Shown here in pieces: positions 37,794 to 48,038 of a DNA stretch of 64,000 nucleotides. A program made the translations under genes and the position numbers. The DNA comes from JBDHWG01 sp039810085 (GTDB lineage: Bacteria; Chloroflexota; Anaerolineae; Epilineales; JAHCIE01). The notes beneath the pieces are model-generated. The model saw only the letters and a list, made by a program, of their open reading frames with translations, was not told the DNA's origin and did not search any database. The DNA lies in NCBI GenBank assembly GCA_039810085.1, contig JBDHWG010000001.1, positions 62,001-126,000 of the forward strand, in the 5' to 3' direction. The number at the start of each line of letters is the position of its first letter. The stretch's first letter is position 1.

Positions 37794-38555
37794 TCACCGT
37801 TGCGGTGGAGCGGCCTGCCGCCCGGAGCTTGACATCTGCGGGTAGAGGCTGCCATACGTCCCGAACTGCAACTTGTTGTTAGTCCGCGTCGGCAAGCCGC
37901 GCTGGAGCGTCAGCGCCATTGCCTGGTCAATCGGAATACGCACGATACCCGCGCCCTGATCTACCCACGACGGTGCATCGTACAGCAGAGCATCCGTCTT
38001 GGCCTTGTACAGCTGCCAGTCCTCCAGCGGCTTTCCCTGGACCGTCGGCGGCACGGGGGTCGCGACAGTCGGCAAGTCTTCCAGGACGATGCCCGTGGGC
38101 GGGCCGATGACAGGCGGGTATCCCGTGACGATCCACACCAGCCCCGTGGCGATGCCGAAGGTCAACGCGCCGAGCACGACGAGCGCCGCGATGAAGACGT
38201 AGAACGGCCGCAGGTCCGGCTTGTCCGGCTCGACGCCCTCATCGAGCGCCTCCTCGCTGATGCCCGTCATCTCCTCGAAGGCCGCCGGGCGTTGGGCGAC
38301 CGGCGCGGCGCCGCCTGCTGGGGCCTCGTCCTCTTCAGTCGAGATGATGGGCACGCCGGGGCGGCCGATACCCGACCGACGGCGCCAATCGCCCTCGGAC
38401 TCGTTCGGCTCATTGGCGCCGCCCAGCTCGGGCCGGGGCGCGCTGCGTCGATTCAGCGAGTCGAGCAGGCCGCCCTCCTCACTCTCCGGCGCACCCTCAG
38501 CGCGACCCTGGGGCGTCGCGTCCGACTCATTCGGCGTGCGCTGTTCATCAGTCAT
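37794..38555 (-). CDS. Membrane protein of the ACIII-oxidase operon, function unknown
   Basis: A 253-residue protein. Residues 1-115 are hydrophilic and acidic (Glu, Asp, Pro, Gly); one transmembrane helix lies at about 120-145 (FYVFIAALVVLGALTFGIATG). The outer part of about 100 residues carries GIVRIPIDQAMALTLQRG, a pattern I associate with proteins encoded beside SCO and ACIII genes. It sits where small extra subunits such as ActG can be found, but it does not look like the tiny ActG of Rhodothermus. The ATG at 38555 has SD GGAGGT and overlaps actF by 8 bp; a longer frame to 38717 is a shadow of actF. It could be a complex III-IV linker or assembly factor (inference). Confidence 0.78.
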   Translation of the reverse strand: MTDEQRTPNESDATPQGRAEGAPESEEGGLLDSLNRRSAPRPELGGANEPNESEGDWRRRSGIGRPGVPIISTEEDEAPAGGAAPVAQRPAAFEEMTGISEEALDEGVEPDKPDLRPFYVFIAALVVLGALTFGIATGLVWIVTGYPPVIGPPTGIVLEDLPTVATPVPPTVQGKPLEDWQLYKAKTDALLYDAPSWVDQGAGIVRIPIDQAMALTLQRGLPTRTNNKLQFGTYGSLYPQMSSSGRQAAPPQR

Positions 38556-39753
38556 GTTCCACCTCCGGAGCAATCGGGAGCTTCGGGTCGTGCAGCGGAA
38601 GCAATGGGCGCCGCTTGAGCTGCCACAAGAAGAACCAGACCCACAAGCCGCCGACACCAATCGGCGCGGTGATGTAGACCCACGAGGTCGCCACATCATA
38701 GGGGTACGCCGGCCCAATCCACCAGTACGTGTCCACCAGGCGCATGAACGCCAGGACGATACCTACGACCAGCATTGCCCGCATGTTCAACTTGATCTGC
38801 GGCATGAGCAGCAGGATGAAGGGGGCGATAAAGCTGATGATGAAGATCGCCCCGATAACATACGCCCAGACGCCGTCGAAGCGGCGGACATACGGCTCGA
38901 TCTCTTCGGGCAGGTTGCCGTACCAGATAAGCATGAACTGGGAGAACGCCAGGTACGCCCATAGCATGGTGAAGGCGAACAGCCAGCCGCCCAGGTTCAT
39001 CCAGATTTTGTAGGACCACACGTGGCGCCACGGCTCGCGGTAGGCGAGCAGAGCGGCGACGACGATGATGACGGCGAAACCGGCAATCAGCATGCTCGTG
39101 CCTTCGACGATGCCGAACGCCGTCGATGTGAAGGCCGGCTGGATGGACATGATCCAATCAAAGGCCGCGAACGTGCTGGTCAGGATGAGCAGGATCATGC
39201 CCGCTGCGCTCCAGCGGCCCATGCGCGCCCGAATCGCCGGGTCGCCGGTGCGGTTCTGCTCCGCCGACAGGCGATTGAGAACGGTCACCAGCACAAACCA
39301 GACGGCGAAGTAGAGCACGGTGCGGCCAATGAAGAACGGCACACTCAGCCAGCCAGTCTGGATGACCTTATACTGGTACAGCGGGCTTTGCGCGACAACG
39401 TCCGGCCGCGCCCAGATGTACAGCGTCGGAATACCCAGCAGCAAGGGCAGGAAGAGCACGGCGAGCAGCGGCAAGGTACGCATCGACGCTTCCAGGAACG
39501 TGCGGATGACCGCGCCCCACGGACCGCCCGCCAGATAGTACACCATCGCCACGGCCATCGTGCCCCACACAACGCCGAGCCAGAAGAACACGGCCATCAG
39601 GTACGCCGGGAAGAATGAGTTCGGGTTGAGCAGCCAGGCTGCGGCGCTTGCGACGAGGCCAATCACGCCGACAACCAGCGCGATCATCTGGGCCCGGTCG
39701 AAGGCTGGCTCGTCCTGGCGCGTTTGAGTCATGGTCGGAGACGCTGCCGCCAT
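38548..39753 (-). CDS. actF: Alternative complex III subunit ActF (NrfD/PsrC-like membrane protein)
   Basis: A 401-residue integral membrane protein with about ten hydrophobic segments, homologous in plan to ActC/NrfD but shorter. Typical sequences are AAWLLNPNSFFPAYLMAVFFWLG and LVDTYWWIGPAY. With ActC it forms the membrane core of ACIII, where quinol is oxidised and protons may move. The ATG overlaps the stop of actE in TAATG, so translation is coupled. Confidence 0.93.
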   Translation of the reverse strand: MAAASPTMTQTRQDEPAFDRAQMIALVVGVIGLVASAAAWLLNPNSFFPAYLMAVFFWLGVVWGTMAVAMVYYLAGGPWGAVIRTFLEASMRTLPLLAVLFLPLLLGIPTLYIWARPDVVAQSPLYQYKVIQTGWLSVPFFIGRTVLYFAVWFVLVTVLNRLSAEQNRTGDPAIRARMGRWSAAGMILLILTSTFAAFDWIMSIQPAFTSTAFGIVEGTSMLIAGFAVIIVVAALLAYREPWRHVWSYKIWMNLGGWLFAFTMLWAYLAFSQFMLIWYGNLPEEIEPYVRRFDGVWAYVIGAIFIISFIAPFILLLMPQIKLNMRAMLVVGIVLAFMRLVDTYWWIGPAYPYDVATSWVYITAPIGVGGLWVWFFLWQLKRRPLLPLHDPKLPIAPEVEHD

Positions 39754-40730
39754 TACTGTCCTCCTACGCCGAGCGCGGAGCGCTGCTCAGGCGTGAGATC
39801 ACTCACCTTGGCATTCTGGCTGAGCTGGAGCGCCCGAATGTAGGCCGCGATGGCCCAGCGATCATCCGGCATAATCTGCGCCGAGTAGTCGGGCATCTGG
39901 CCGAAGCCGTTCGTGATGACGTTGACGAAGTAGCCCGGCGCGGCTTGCCGCAGGCGGTCCTGGTGGAATGACGGCGGCTTGGTGTAGCCGCGCTGTACGA
40001 TCATGCCGTCGCCGTAGCCGGCTGGCCCGTGGCACGGCGTGCAAAACGCGTTGTAGCGCGACTGGCCGCGCAGCATCACATCCGGGGTAATGTCAAACGG
40101 AAATTCTGCGATGAAGCCGCCCGCCGCCTGGTCCGTCTGGCCGCTGGCCGCCTGCACCGGCTGCCCCTGGTTACTCTGAGCTGGGCTGTTCGGCGCTTGC
40201 GGCGTCGCCACGAGGCCCTGCTGCGTCCCTGCGCCCGGCCCCTGTCCGCCGCTTGCCGACGGTGTCGCAACAGCGGTGCGCCCGCCGGCCGAGGGTGTTC
40301 CCGCGCCCGTCGCCAGCCCCGTCGCCGTCGCGCCTGGGGTCGCCTGCGCGCCCGCTGCGCCGCCCGTGGCAGATGGTGTCGCCTGTCCGCCCGCGGCACC
40401 CGCTGCGCCGGGCGTTGCCTGGCCGCTGGTCTGGCCGCCCGCGCCTGGCTCCTTACCGGTGTAGAAAGCGGGGTCGAGGCCCACCGGCCCACGCGCGACA
40501 GTGCCCGGCTCCAGCGGCCGCGACTGCATCTTGTTCGGGAAGAAGTCCGTCTCGCCCAGCGGGTAGTACTTCGGCTGGTTGCCCATGAATTGCGGGCTGA
40601 GCTGGTTGCGGTACTTGTTGGAGCAGCCCGCCGTGAGCACGAGCACCAGCCCCAGCGTCACCAGGAGCAGGAGACGTCCCGAGACGATTTGTGATCGTGA
40701 CGGTGAGGGAGAAAGATTAGCTCGGAACAT
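39753..40730 (-). CDS. actE: Alternative complex III subunit ActE (monohaem cytochrome c lipoprotein)
   Basis: A 325-residue lipoprotein. The signal ends LTAGC (Cys about residue 35). The haem-binding CTPCH is at about residue 234 in YNAFCTPCHGPAGYGDG, with a likely Met ligand in GFGQMPDYS. Known ActE proteins are about 200 residues; the excess is a Gly/Ala/Thr/Gln/Pro linker of about 110 residues (TPGAAGAAGGQATPSATGGA...) between the N-terminal segment and the haem domain. The haem probably passes electrons from ActA to the caa3 oxidase. The ATG has SD GAGGTG and overlaps actD by 14 bp. Confidence 0.94.
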   Translation of the reverse strand: MFRANLSPSPSRSQIVSGRLLLLVTLGLVLVLTAGCSNKYRNQLSPQFMGNQPKYYPLGETDFFPNKMQSRPLEPGTVARGPVGLDPAFYTGKEPGAGGQTSGQATPGAAGAAGGQATPSATGGAAGAQATPGATATGLATGAGTPSAGGRTAVATPSASGGQGPGAGTQQGLVATPQAPNSPAQSNQGQPVQAASGQTDQAAGGFIAEFPFDITPDVMLRGQSRYNAFCTPCHGPAGYGDGMIVQRGYTKPPSFHQDRLRQAAPGYFVNVITNGFGQMPDYSAQIMPDDRWAIAAYIRALQLSQNAKVSDLTPEQRSALGVGGQ

Positions 40731-41337
40731 CGAACACCTCGCGGGGCTTCAAGCCCGCCAGGAAATCCCTCGTCCTGGCAGGATCATATAACGGGTCGGT
40801 CGACTCGATCACCAGGAAGAAGCCGTCGATGCTGGCGTGCTGCGCGAACCTCGGCACATTGAATGTCGGGTGATACGGCTGCGGCAGGCCGTTCAACCCC
40901 CACAGGGCGAGGAACCCGGCCCCCGCTGCGAAGAGGACCATCAGCTCGAACGTCACCGGGATCCACGTGGGCCAGCTTGCCAGCGGCTTACCGCCGATGT
41001 TCAGCGGGTAGACGATGGCGGCGACCCAGTATTGCAGCGCAATCGCCGTGATGATGCCGAGCACACCGCCGACGGCCATGATCCAGGACATAAGCCGCTG
41101 GCTGAGGCCCATCGCGTGGGTCAGGCCGTGCATCGGGAACGGGCTGTACGCGTCGTACTTGTGATAGCCTGCGGCCCGCACCTTCTCGACCGCCCTGATC
41201 AGGTCGTGCGGCTCGTCGAACTCGGCCATCAGGCCGAAGGGCGGCGCTTCAGGCTCGTCCGACTCGTAGTGCCCGGTCGGCGTCGTGATATCTTTGGTGG
41301 AAGGAGCTTCGGCCAGCGCCATTTCTTGCTCACTCAT
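40717..41337 (-). CDS. actD: Alternative complex III subunit ActD (DUF3341)
   Basis: A 206-residue protein of the DUF3341 family. The N-terminal cytoplasmic part has PFGLMAEFDEPHDLIRAVEKVR, then YDAYSPFPMHGLTHAMGL and two transmembrane helices (about 87-112 and 122-155). ActD anchors the complex on the cytoplasmic side; no cofactor is expected. The ATG has SD GGAGAGG. The 98-bp gap from actC holds an inverted repeat. Confidence 0.95.
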   Translation of the reverse strand: MSEQEMALAEAPSTKDITTPTGHYESDEPEAPPFGLMAEFDEPHDLIRAVEKVRAAGYHKYDAYSPFPMHGLTHAMGLSQRLMSWIMAVGGVLGIITAIALQYWVAAIVYPLNIGGKPLASWPTWIPVTFELMVLFAAGAGFLALWGLNGLPQPYHPTFNVPRFAQHASIDGFFLVIESTDPLYDPARTRDFLAGLKPREVFDVPS

Positions 41338-41357
41338 GGATGCCTCTCCGAGATGGT

Positions 41358-41433
41358 GTGGCGGAGTGGCGGTGTGACGCTGGGAAATTGCTTCGTCACC
41401 GGCCGCCTCCTCGTCACTTCGTCACTCCCTCAC
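41358..41433. repeat. Imperfect inverted repeat between actC and actD (third repeat type)
   Basis: Left arm 41358-41379 begins GTGGCGGAGTGGCG; right arm 41412-41433 ends CACTCCCTCAC. About 17 of 22 positions pair. The 14-base GTGGCGGAGTGGCG recurs in reverse complement at 53094-53107. Confidence 0.55.
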
Positions 41434-41435
41434 TC

Positions 41436-42920
<1,485 letters not shown>

Positions 42921-42986
42921 TACGCGTCTCCCTCTACGCTCGAGATCAGAGGTCCCAGAAAACTACCCTGACGCGGGTCTCCGCCT

Positions 42987-45900
42987 CTAGGCGTTCTTGT
43001 CCTGCGGGCTTGGATTGCGGACGGCCGCCAGGAACGTCGTGCGCGGCCGGGTGTTCAGCTCGCCGAGCAGCGCGTAATCCGTCGGCCGCTGCTTGAGCTT
43101 GCTCACCTGGCTGTTCGGGTCGTTCAAGTCGCCGAAGACGATGGCGTTCGTCGGGCACGCCGCCTGGCACGCCGTCAGAATCTCACCGTCGCGGATCGCG
43201 CGGCCTTCCTTCTCCGCCTCGATGCGCGCGTTCTTGATGCGCTGCACGCAGTACGTACACTTCTCCATCACACCACGCGTGCGCACCGTCACCTGCGGGT
43301 TCATCAGCAGCTTGTACTGCGGCACGTCCATCGTCGGCCAATAGTTGGTGTGCTGCAAGTAGTTGAAGCGGCGCACCTTGTACGGGCAGTTGTTGGAGCA
43401 GTAGCGCGTGCCGACGCAGCGGTTGTAGACCATGTCGTTCAGGCCCTCGCTGCTATGCACCGTCGCCGCGACAGGACAGACCGGCTCGCACGGCGCGTTC
43501 TCGCACTGCATGCACGGGCGCGGCTGGTAGAAGGTATCCGGATTGGCCGGGTCGCCCTCGTAGTACTGGTCGATGAGCAGCCAGTGCATGATGCGGCCGC
43601 GGTGAACCTCGGTCTTGCCCACGACAGGGATGTTGTTCTCCGCCTGGCAGGCGATGGCGCACACGTTGCAGCCGATGCACACCGTCATGTCAATCGACAT
43701 GCCCCACTTGTAGCCCGCGTACTCGTAGCCTGGATAGATGGACGGCTCCTCCTTGCCAAGCGGCTTCCCCACATCGCGCGGCGCCGCTGGCGCCGGGTGC
43801 TCATCGTGGGCGAACTCAGGGTCTTTGAGGAATTCGTCCAGGGTCGCCGCGCGCACAATGTTCTCGCGGCCCACCAGAGCGTAGGTGACCTGGGTCATCG
43901 CCAGGGGATACGTCTGGCCGGTTCGCGCCACATCCACGCCCCCGTCGAACCACGGGGCGGTTGCGCTGCGCAGGGCGTAGGCATTGAAGCCCACGCCGTT
44001 GCCGACGTTGCCGGCCTTGGTGCGCCCGTAGCCCAGGTTGACGGTGATGGAGTTGTCGGCGTGGCCCGGCACGACCATCACCGGGGCAGTCACCTGGTTT
44101 CCCTTGTAGGTCAGCGTCACCATCTCGGTGGTCGTCTCGCCCGACGTGATCGCCTCGCTGGGCTTGTCCGTCGGCCCAACTGCCGACAGGCCCGCGACAT
44201 TGATGCCGAGGCGCTGCGCCATAGCCGGACTCATCTGGGCAGCGTTGTCCCAGGTCAAGCGGTTGATTGGGCGCGGCAACTCTTGCAGCCAGCCGTTGTT
44301 GGCGAAGCGCCCGTCGTAGATGGACGGGTCGAGGCGGAAGACAATCTCGACACCCTGCGCGCTCGGCGCGGGCGCGGCGCCGGCGAAGTTGGCGCGCACT
44401 GTGACCGGACGGGGCTGGGCAGCGGTATTCGGGATGACGCCCTGGTACACCGCCCGCCGCCACCACGTCTCGAAGTCCGGGGCGTTAGCCTGGCCCTTCC
44501 AGAAATTGCGGATCGTATCGTAGGCCGAGACTGTCGGGTCATCGGCGAAGTTGTTCAGAACCTCGATGTACGACTTGCCGCCGTACAGCGGCGCGATGAG
44601 CGGCTGGATGATCGTCGCCGTCCCGTCGAACGCGCGAACGTCGCCCCATGCCTCGAGGAAGTGCGCCTCCGGTATCTGCCACTTGCACAACTCCGACGTC
44701 TCATCATTGTAGAGCGAGACGTGGGCGCTGAGGTTGACGCTCGCCAGCGCCTGGCCGAAGGGAATGTCCACCGGCGCCGTGTAGGCCGGGTTGCCGCCCA
44801 GGATGAGCAGCACCGACACTTTGCCCGCGGCCATGTCTGCCGTCAGGTCGCGCAGGTCGGCCAGCATGTCCGACGGGTTGGCCTGCACCGGGTCGATGTA
44901 GCTCACCGTCTTGCCAGTGTTGCCGAGCTTGTCGTTGATGGCCGCCGCCAGGGCATGCACGATGGGCGGCTGGCCCATGCCGGCGACGACCAGGCTGCTG
45001 CCCTGATTCGCCTGGAGGTCGGCCACAACGGCGTCCACCCAGGACTGGCGCAGGGTCTGCGGCACGGTGCTCGGCGCGGTGATGCCCGCTACGCCCAGGC
45101 GGCCGGCGAGCACGCGCGCGAGCGCCTCGATGTCGCTGGCGCGCATCGGCAGGCGGTTGTCGGCGATGGAGCTTGTTACCGTCGGCATGGGTGTGGCGGT
45201 GTAAAGGCGGTTCATGGTCTCGCCCGGCTGCCGCCCCTTGGCGAACTGCTTCGAGTAGGCCAGGCTGCCCGGCCCCTCACCCATGAAGTCGGCGTCGAGG
45301 GAGACGATAATCTTCGCCTTGTCAAAGCTGTAGACGGGCTGGAGGGCCGCGCCAAACGCCAGCTGCGTGCCGAGCAGCTCCATCGACGTGAGGGTCGGAT
45401 CGTACTGCACCCACTTGGCCTGGGGATACGCCTGGAGGATGCCCTGCAACTGGCTCACCATCGTCGGCGACGTGACCGTCTCCGTCAGGATGCGCAAGCC
45501 AGCGCCACCAGCCGCCTTCTGAAGCGCCAGCGCGCTGCGCAGCGCCGTGGCGAACGCCTCGTAGGGGCGAATGCGCGGCCCGTTGGTGACCGCCTGCGCC
45601 CGGTCGGGGTCGTAGAGGGTCAGCGTGGCCGCCTGCATGTAGGCATCCGTCGCGCCCAGGCTCGCCGGGTGGTCTACGTTGCCCTCGATTTTGGTCGGTC
45701 GGCCCTCGTAGCTGGCGACCAGGACGCCCTTGCCGAAGCCGCCCAGGGGCATCGCCGAGGCAAAGTACAGCGGCAGCCCCAGCACCAGGCCCTCCGGCGG
45801 CTTCACATACGGAATGAGCTTCTTGCTGTCCAACGGCGAGCAGGCCGCCAGGCCGCCGAGCGCCAGCGAAGCGCCCATGATTTGCAGGAAGCGCCGCCGC

Positions 45901-46070
45901 GTCACGCCATCGGTCCAGACAGAAGCCAGGCGCGGGAACTCGCGCTCGAGGAGCGACTGGAAGCCTTCGCCGTCCGCCAGCTCGCTCAGCGTGCGCCAGT
46001 ACTTCCTATCCTGCTTGCCGTTCAACTTCGTTCCAACGTCTTCCAGATCGAGAGGCTCGGTCATAGTCAT
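42987..46070 (-). CDS. actB: Alternative complex III subunit ActB (molybdopterin-like/iron-sulfur fusion)
   Basis: A 1027-residue protein. A Tat-type signal (TRRRFLQIMGASLALGGLAAC, about 57-77) directs export. Residues about 80-700 resemble molybdopterin oxidoreductases; in known ActB this part has lost the cofactor. Residues about 765-1000 are a four-cluster ferredoxin-like domain with CIGCNVCAIAC, CMQCENAPCEPVC, CVGTRYCSNNC and CTYC...CQAAC. The CVGT in place of CVGC fits three [4Fe-4S] clusters plus one [3Fe-4S], as in structurally known ACIII. It passes electrons from quinol to the haems of ActA. The ATG has SD AGGGAAG. Confidence 0.97.
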   Translation of the reverse strand: MTMTEPLDLEDVGTKLNGKQDRKYWRTLSELADGEGFQSLLEREFPRLASVWTDGVTRRRFLQIMGASLALGGLAACSPLDSKKLIPYVKPPEGLVLGLPLYFASAMPLGGFGKGVLVASYEGRPTKIEGNVDHPASLGATDAYMQAATLTLYDPDRAQAVTNGPRIRPYEAFATALRSALALQKAAGGAGLRILTETVTSPTMVSQLQGILQAYPQAKWVQYDPTLTSMELLGTQLAFGAALQPVYSFDKAKIIVSLDADFMGEGPGSLAYSKQFAKGRQPGETMNRLYTATPMPTVTSSIADNRLPMRASDIEALARVLAGRLGVAGITAPSTVPQTLRQSWVDAVVADLQANQGSSLVVAGMGQPPIVHALAAAINDKLGNTGKTVSYIDPVQANPSDMLADLRDLTADMAAGKVSVLLILGGNPAYTAPVDIPFGQALASVNLSAHVSLYNDETSELCKWQIPEAHFLEAWGDVRAFDGTATIIQPLIAPLYGGKSYIEVLNNFADDPTVSAYDTIRNFWKGQANAPDFETWWRRAVYQGVIPNTAAQPRPVTVRANFAGAAPAPSAQGVEIVFRLDPSIYDGRFANNGWLQELPRPINRLTWDNAAQMSPAMAQRLGINVAGLSAVGPTDKPSEAITSGETTTEMVTLTYKGNQVTAPVMVVPGHADNSITVNLGYGRTKAGNVGNGVGFNAYALRSATAPWFDGGVDVARTGQTYPLAMTQVTYALVGRENIVRAATLDEFLKDPEFAHDEHPAPAAPRDVGKPLGKEEPSIYPGYEYAGYKWGMSIDMTVCIGCNVCAIACQAENNIPVVGKTEVHRGRIMHWLLIDQYYEGDPANPDTFYQPRPCMQCENAPCEPVCPVAATVHSSEGLNDMVYNRCVGTRYCSNNCPYKVRRFNYLQHTNYWPTMDVPQYKLLMNPQVTVRTRGVMEKCTYCVQRIKNARIEAEKEGRAIRDGEILTACQAACPTNAIVFGDLNDPNSQVSKLKQRPTDYALLGELNTRPRTTFLAAVRNPSPQDKNA

Positions 46071-46085
46071 CTTCCCTGGAATGTT

Positions 46086-46742
46086 TTAGTGATGGCACGT
46101 GTCGCAGTTCTGCAAGACGCCCTTGTTGATGTTGTACTCTTTGACGAGCTGAGCGCCGAGCTGCGCCTGCGGGATCGGCGGCTGGTAGCCCATCGTGTAG
46201 ACTTCTTCCCTGGGCCGGAGGTACTGCTCCGGGTTGAAGTGGCACTCCATGCACCAGCGCATCTGGAACGAGTTGGCCTTGTAAATCTGGTTCATCTCGT
46301 CGACGCGGCCGTGGCACGTCTCGCACCCGACGCCCTTGGCGACGTGGATGCTGTGGTTGAAGTAGGCAAACTCGGCGACCACGTTGACCATGTTCCACTG
46401 GAGCGGCGTCCCCGAGCTCCAGCTATCCCGCACCGGCGCCAGATACGGACTCTGGTTCCAGATCTGAACGTGGCAGTTCATGCACGTCTTCGTCGGCGGG
46501 ATGCCAGCATGCCACGAGTCCTCCACCGACGTATGGCAGTAGAGGCACGAGATGCCCAGTTCGCCGGCGTGGTGCTTGTGGCTGAACTGCACCGGCTGAA
46601 CGATGGCTTCACTCACCCAGGTGATATAGGGCGACCGAACAAAGAAGAAGGCGGCCGTACCCAGGAGGCCCACGATAATGACGAGGGCCACGATGCTCGC
46701 CTTGGCTATGGTGTTACTACTGCGAGGAAATATCTGAGCCAT
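46086..46742 (-). CDS. actA: Alternative complex III subunit ActA (pentahaem cytochrome c)
   Basis: A 218-residue protein with one N-terminal membrane anchor (about 14-36) and exactly five CXXCH haem sites: CLYCH, CMNCH, CETCH, CMECH and CDTCHH at the very C terminus. Five haems and about 220 residues match ActA. It accepts electrons from the ActB clusters on the outer face. It is the first gene of the operon, with SD GAGGAGACG before the ATG and a leader of about 240 bases. Confidence 0.97.
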   Translation of the reverse strand: MAQIFPRSSNTIAKASIVALVIIVGLLGTAAFFFVRSPYITWVSEAIVQPVQFSHKHHAGELGISCLYCHTSVEDSWHAGIPPTKTCMNCHVQIWNQSPYLAPVRDSWSSGTPLQWNMVNVVAEFAYFNHSIHVAKGVGCETCHGRVDEMNQIYKANSFQMRWCMECHFNPEQYLRPREEVYTMGYQPPIPQAQLGAQLVKEYNINKGVLQNCDTCHH

Positions 46743-47106
46743 TGCGTCTCCTCAAAGGCTTGGAGTCGCCGATGATAAGAACCGGCTTCGGCTACGCCGC
46801 CGGGCCGAGCGCCCACTGATTCAACTGACAACCGCACGTGAGTTTCACACCCGCTTGAGAGGCAGCACTGCTTTGCCTCTTGTTCAGCAGGTATGGAGTT
46901 TGAATTGGGAAACGGCAACATTGTGTGCCGAAATTGTGATTCAAGGGGTAAAGGATCTAGCTTCAATGTCGTCTGGAATGTTTGAAGGGATTATACCGGA
47001 CTGAATTGAATTGGCAAGTCCAAACCCTCTTAAATTTAACCAATTTCTCAGAAAGAGTGGTCTTAATCCGGTCCTAATCTTGGTCTACCAGGGTCAAAAG
47101 ATTCAG
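46743..47106. other. Gene-free region with the long leader of the ACIII-oxidase operon
   Basis: A 364-bp stretch, AT-richer than its surroundings. It holds the operon promoter (46990-47017) and about 240 bases of leader on the minus strand. No convincing open frame with an SD, and no known riboswitch pattern, was seen. Confidence 0.6.
46990..47017 (-). promoter_or_regulatory. Promoter of the ACIII-oxidase operon
   Basis: On the minus strand TTGCCA (47017-47012), 16-bp spacer, perfect TATAAT (46995-46990). Confidence 0.72.
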
Positions 47107-47865
47107 CTAAGGCGCACGCGTCGCCACACTCCCCAGAAGCTCAGCTGTCGCTGCGATAATAGCCGTCTGCTGCTCCTCGCGGCTGATCGCCGCCGGGCTG
47201 TCGCCTCGCTGCGGCCCGTACCAGCCAAACTGTGCGTGGTTCCCGCCCTCGATGGGAACATAGCGCGTGTTTTCCGGTAGGAGCCTCTTTGACGCCTCGA
47301 TCTTCGCAGGCGTCGCCAGCCCATCCAGTGTACCTGAAATGGATGTCACCGCCAGGGGTCGTTCGGCCAGGCTATCCGTGTCCGCCGGATACGCTGCCCA
47401 CAGCGCCAGCCCCTGGGCGATTGCAGGATTGTCCAGCACGAATCGGGCCGCCATTGCACCGCCCAGGGAATGCCCGCCAATCACCCAACGCGGGATGTCG
47501 GGATAGGCAGCAACCACCTCCTTGGCCCGGTCGGGAGCCAGAACGGCCAGATTCAGCGGCATCGGGACAATCACCGTCGTGTAGCCCCGCGCGGCCAGCG
47601 CCCGCGCCGCTGGCGCGTACGCCTCTGGATGCACCAATCCCCCTGGATAGAAGATGAACCCGACCGACCGGACGTCCCGCGCCGGCTGGAACACCAGCCA
47701 GCGGTCCGTTGTGACCTGCACCTTGTCGTCGCTTTGCATTGCAGCGACGGCTTCTGGCATCGGCCGCCCGGACAGAGTCACATACCCCCAGCCGCCGACC
47801 ACTGCCAGCGCCGCCACCACCACCAGCGCCAGCAGCCCACGCAGTAGCCAAAGCCTCACGCCCAT
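47107..47865 (-). CDS. Alpha/beta hydrolase with N-terminal membrane anchor
   Basis: A 252-residue protein. Residues about 4-30 are a hydrophobic helix, an uncleaved signal or anchor. The catalytic domain has nucleophile GHSLGGA (Ser about 132), an Asp in SGTLDGLAT and a His in EGGNHAQFG, in the order of the dienelactone-hydrolase-like family (Abhydrolase_5). The substrate is unknown; it probably acts outside the membrane. The ATG at 47865 lacks a clear SD. It converges on nothing; its promoter region is shared back to back with the DUF5666 gene. Confidence 0.85.
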   Translation of the reverse strand: MGVRLWLLRGLLALVVVAALAVVGGWGYVTLSGRPMPEAVAAMQSDDKVQVTTDRWLVFQPARDVRSVGFIFYPGGLVHPEAYAPAARALAARGYTTVIVPMPLNLAVLAPDRAKEVVAAYPDIPRWVIGGHSLGGAMAARFVLDNPAIAQGLALWAAYPADTDSLAERPLAVTSISGTLDGLATPAKIEASKRLLPENTRYVPIEGGNHAQFGWYGPQRGDSPAAISREEQQTAIIAATAELLGSVATRAP

Positions 47866-48038
47866 AATCTATATCCCGTGACCTTGATCAATTCACCATC
47901 TAGACGATCTAAATACTGTAACTTTATGGCATGCACTTTGCTATCACCGCCTGGAAACAGCCCGCATGATGCCCGGAAACGTCTGCCTTCTTCTGAGCAC
48001 AAATAGCGGTCTGACACATCTGAATAAGGGGGGTACTT

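Noticed and set aside
43350..46775. An 1141-codon open frame on the plus strand
   Set aside because: It is antisense to actB and actA, whose cofactor motifs are intact. High GC at third positions opens long antisense frames.
46706..46966. An 86-codon frame in the leader of the act operon
   Set aside because: Start lacks an SD, composition is not coding-like, and it overlaps the actA start.
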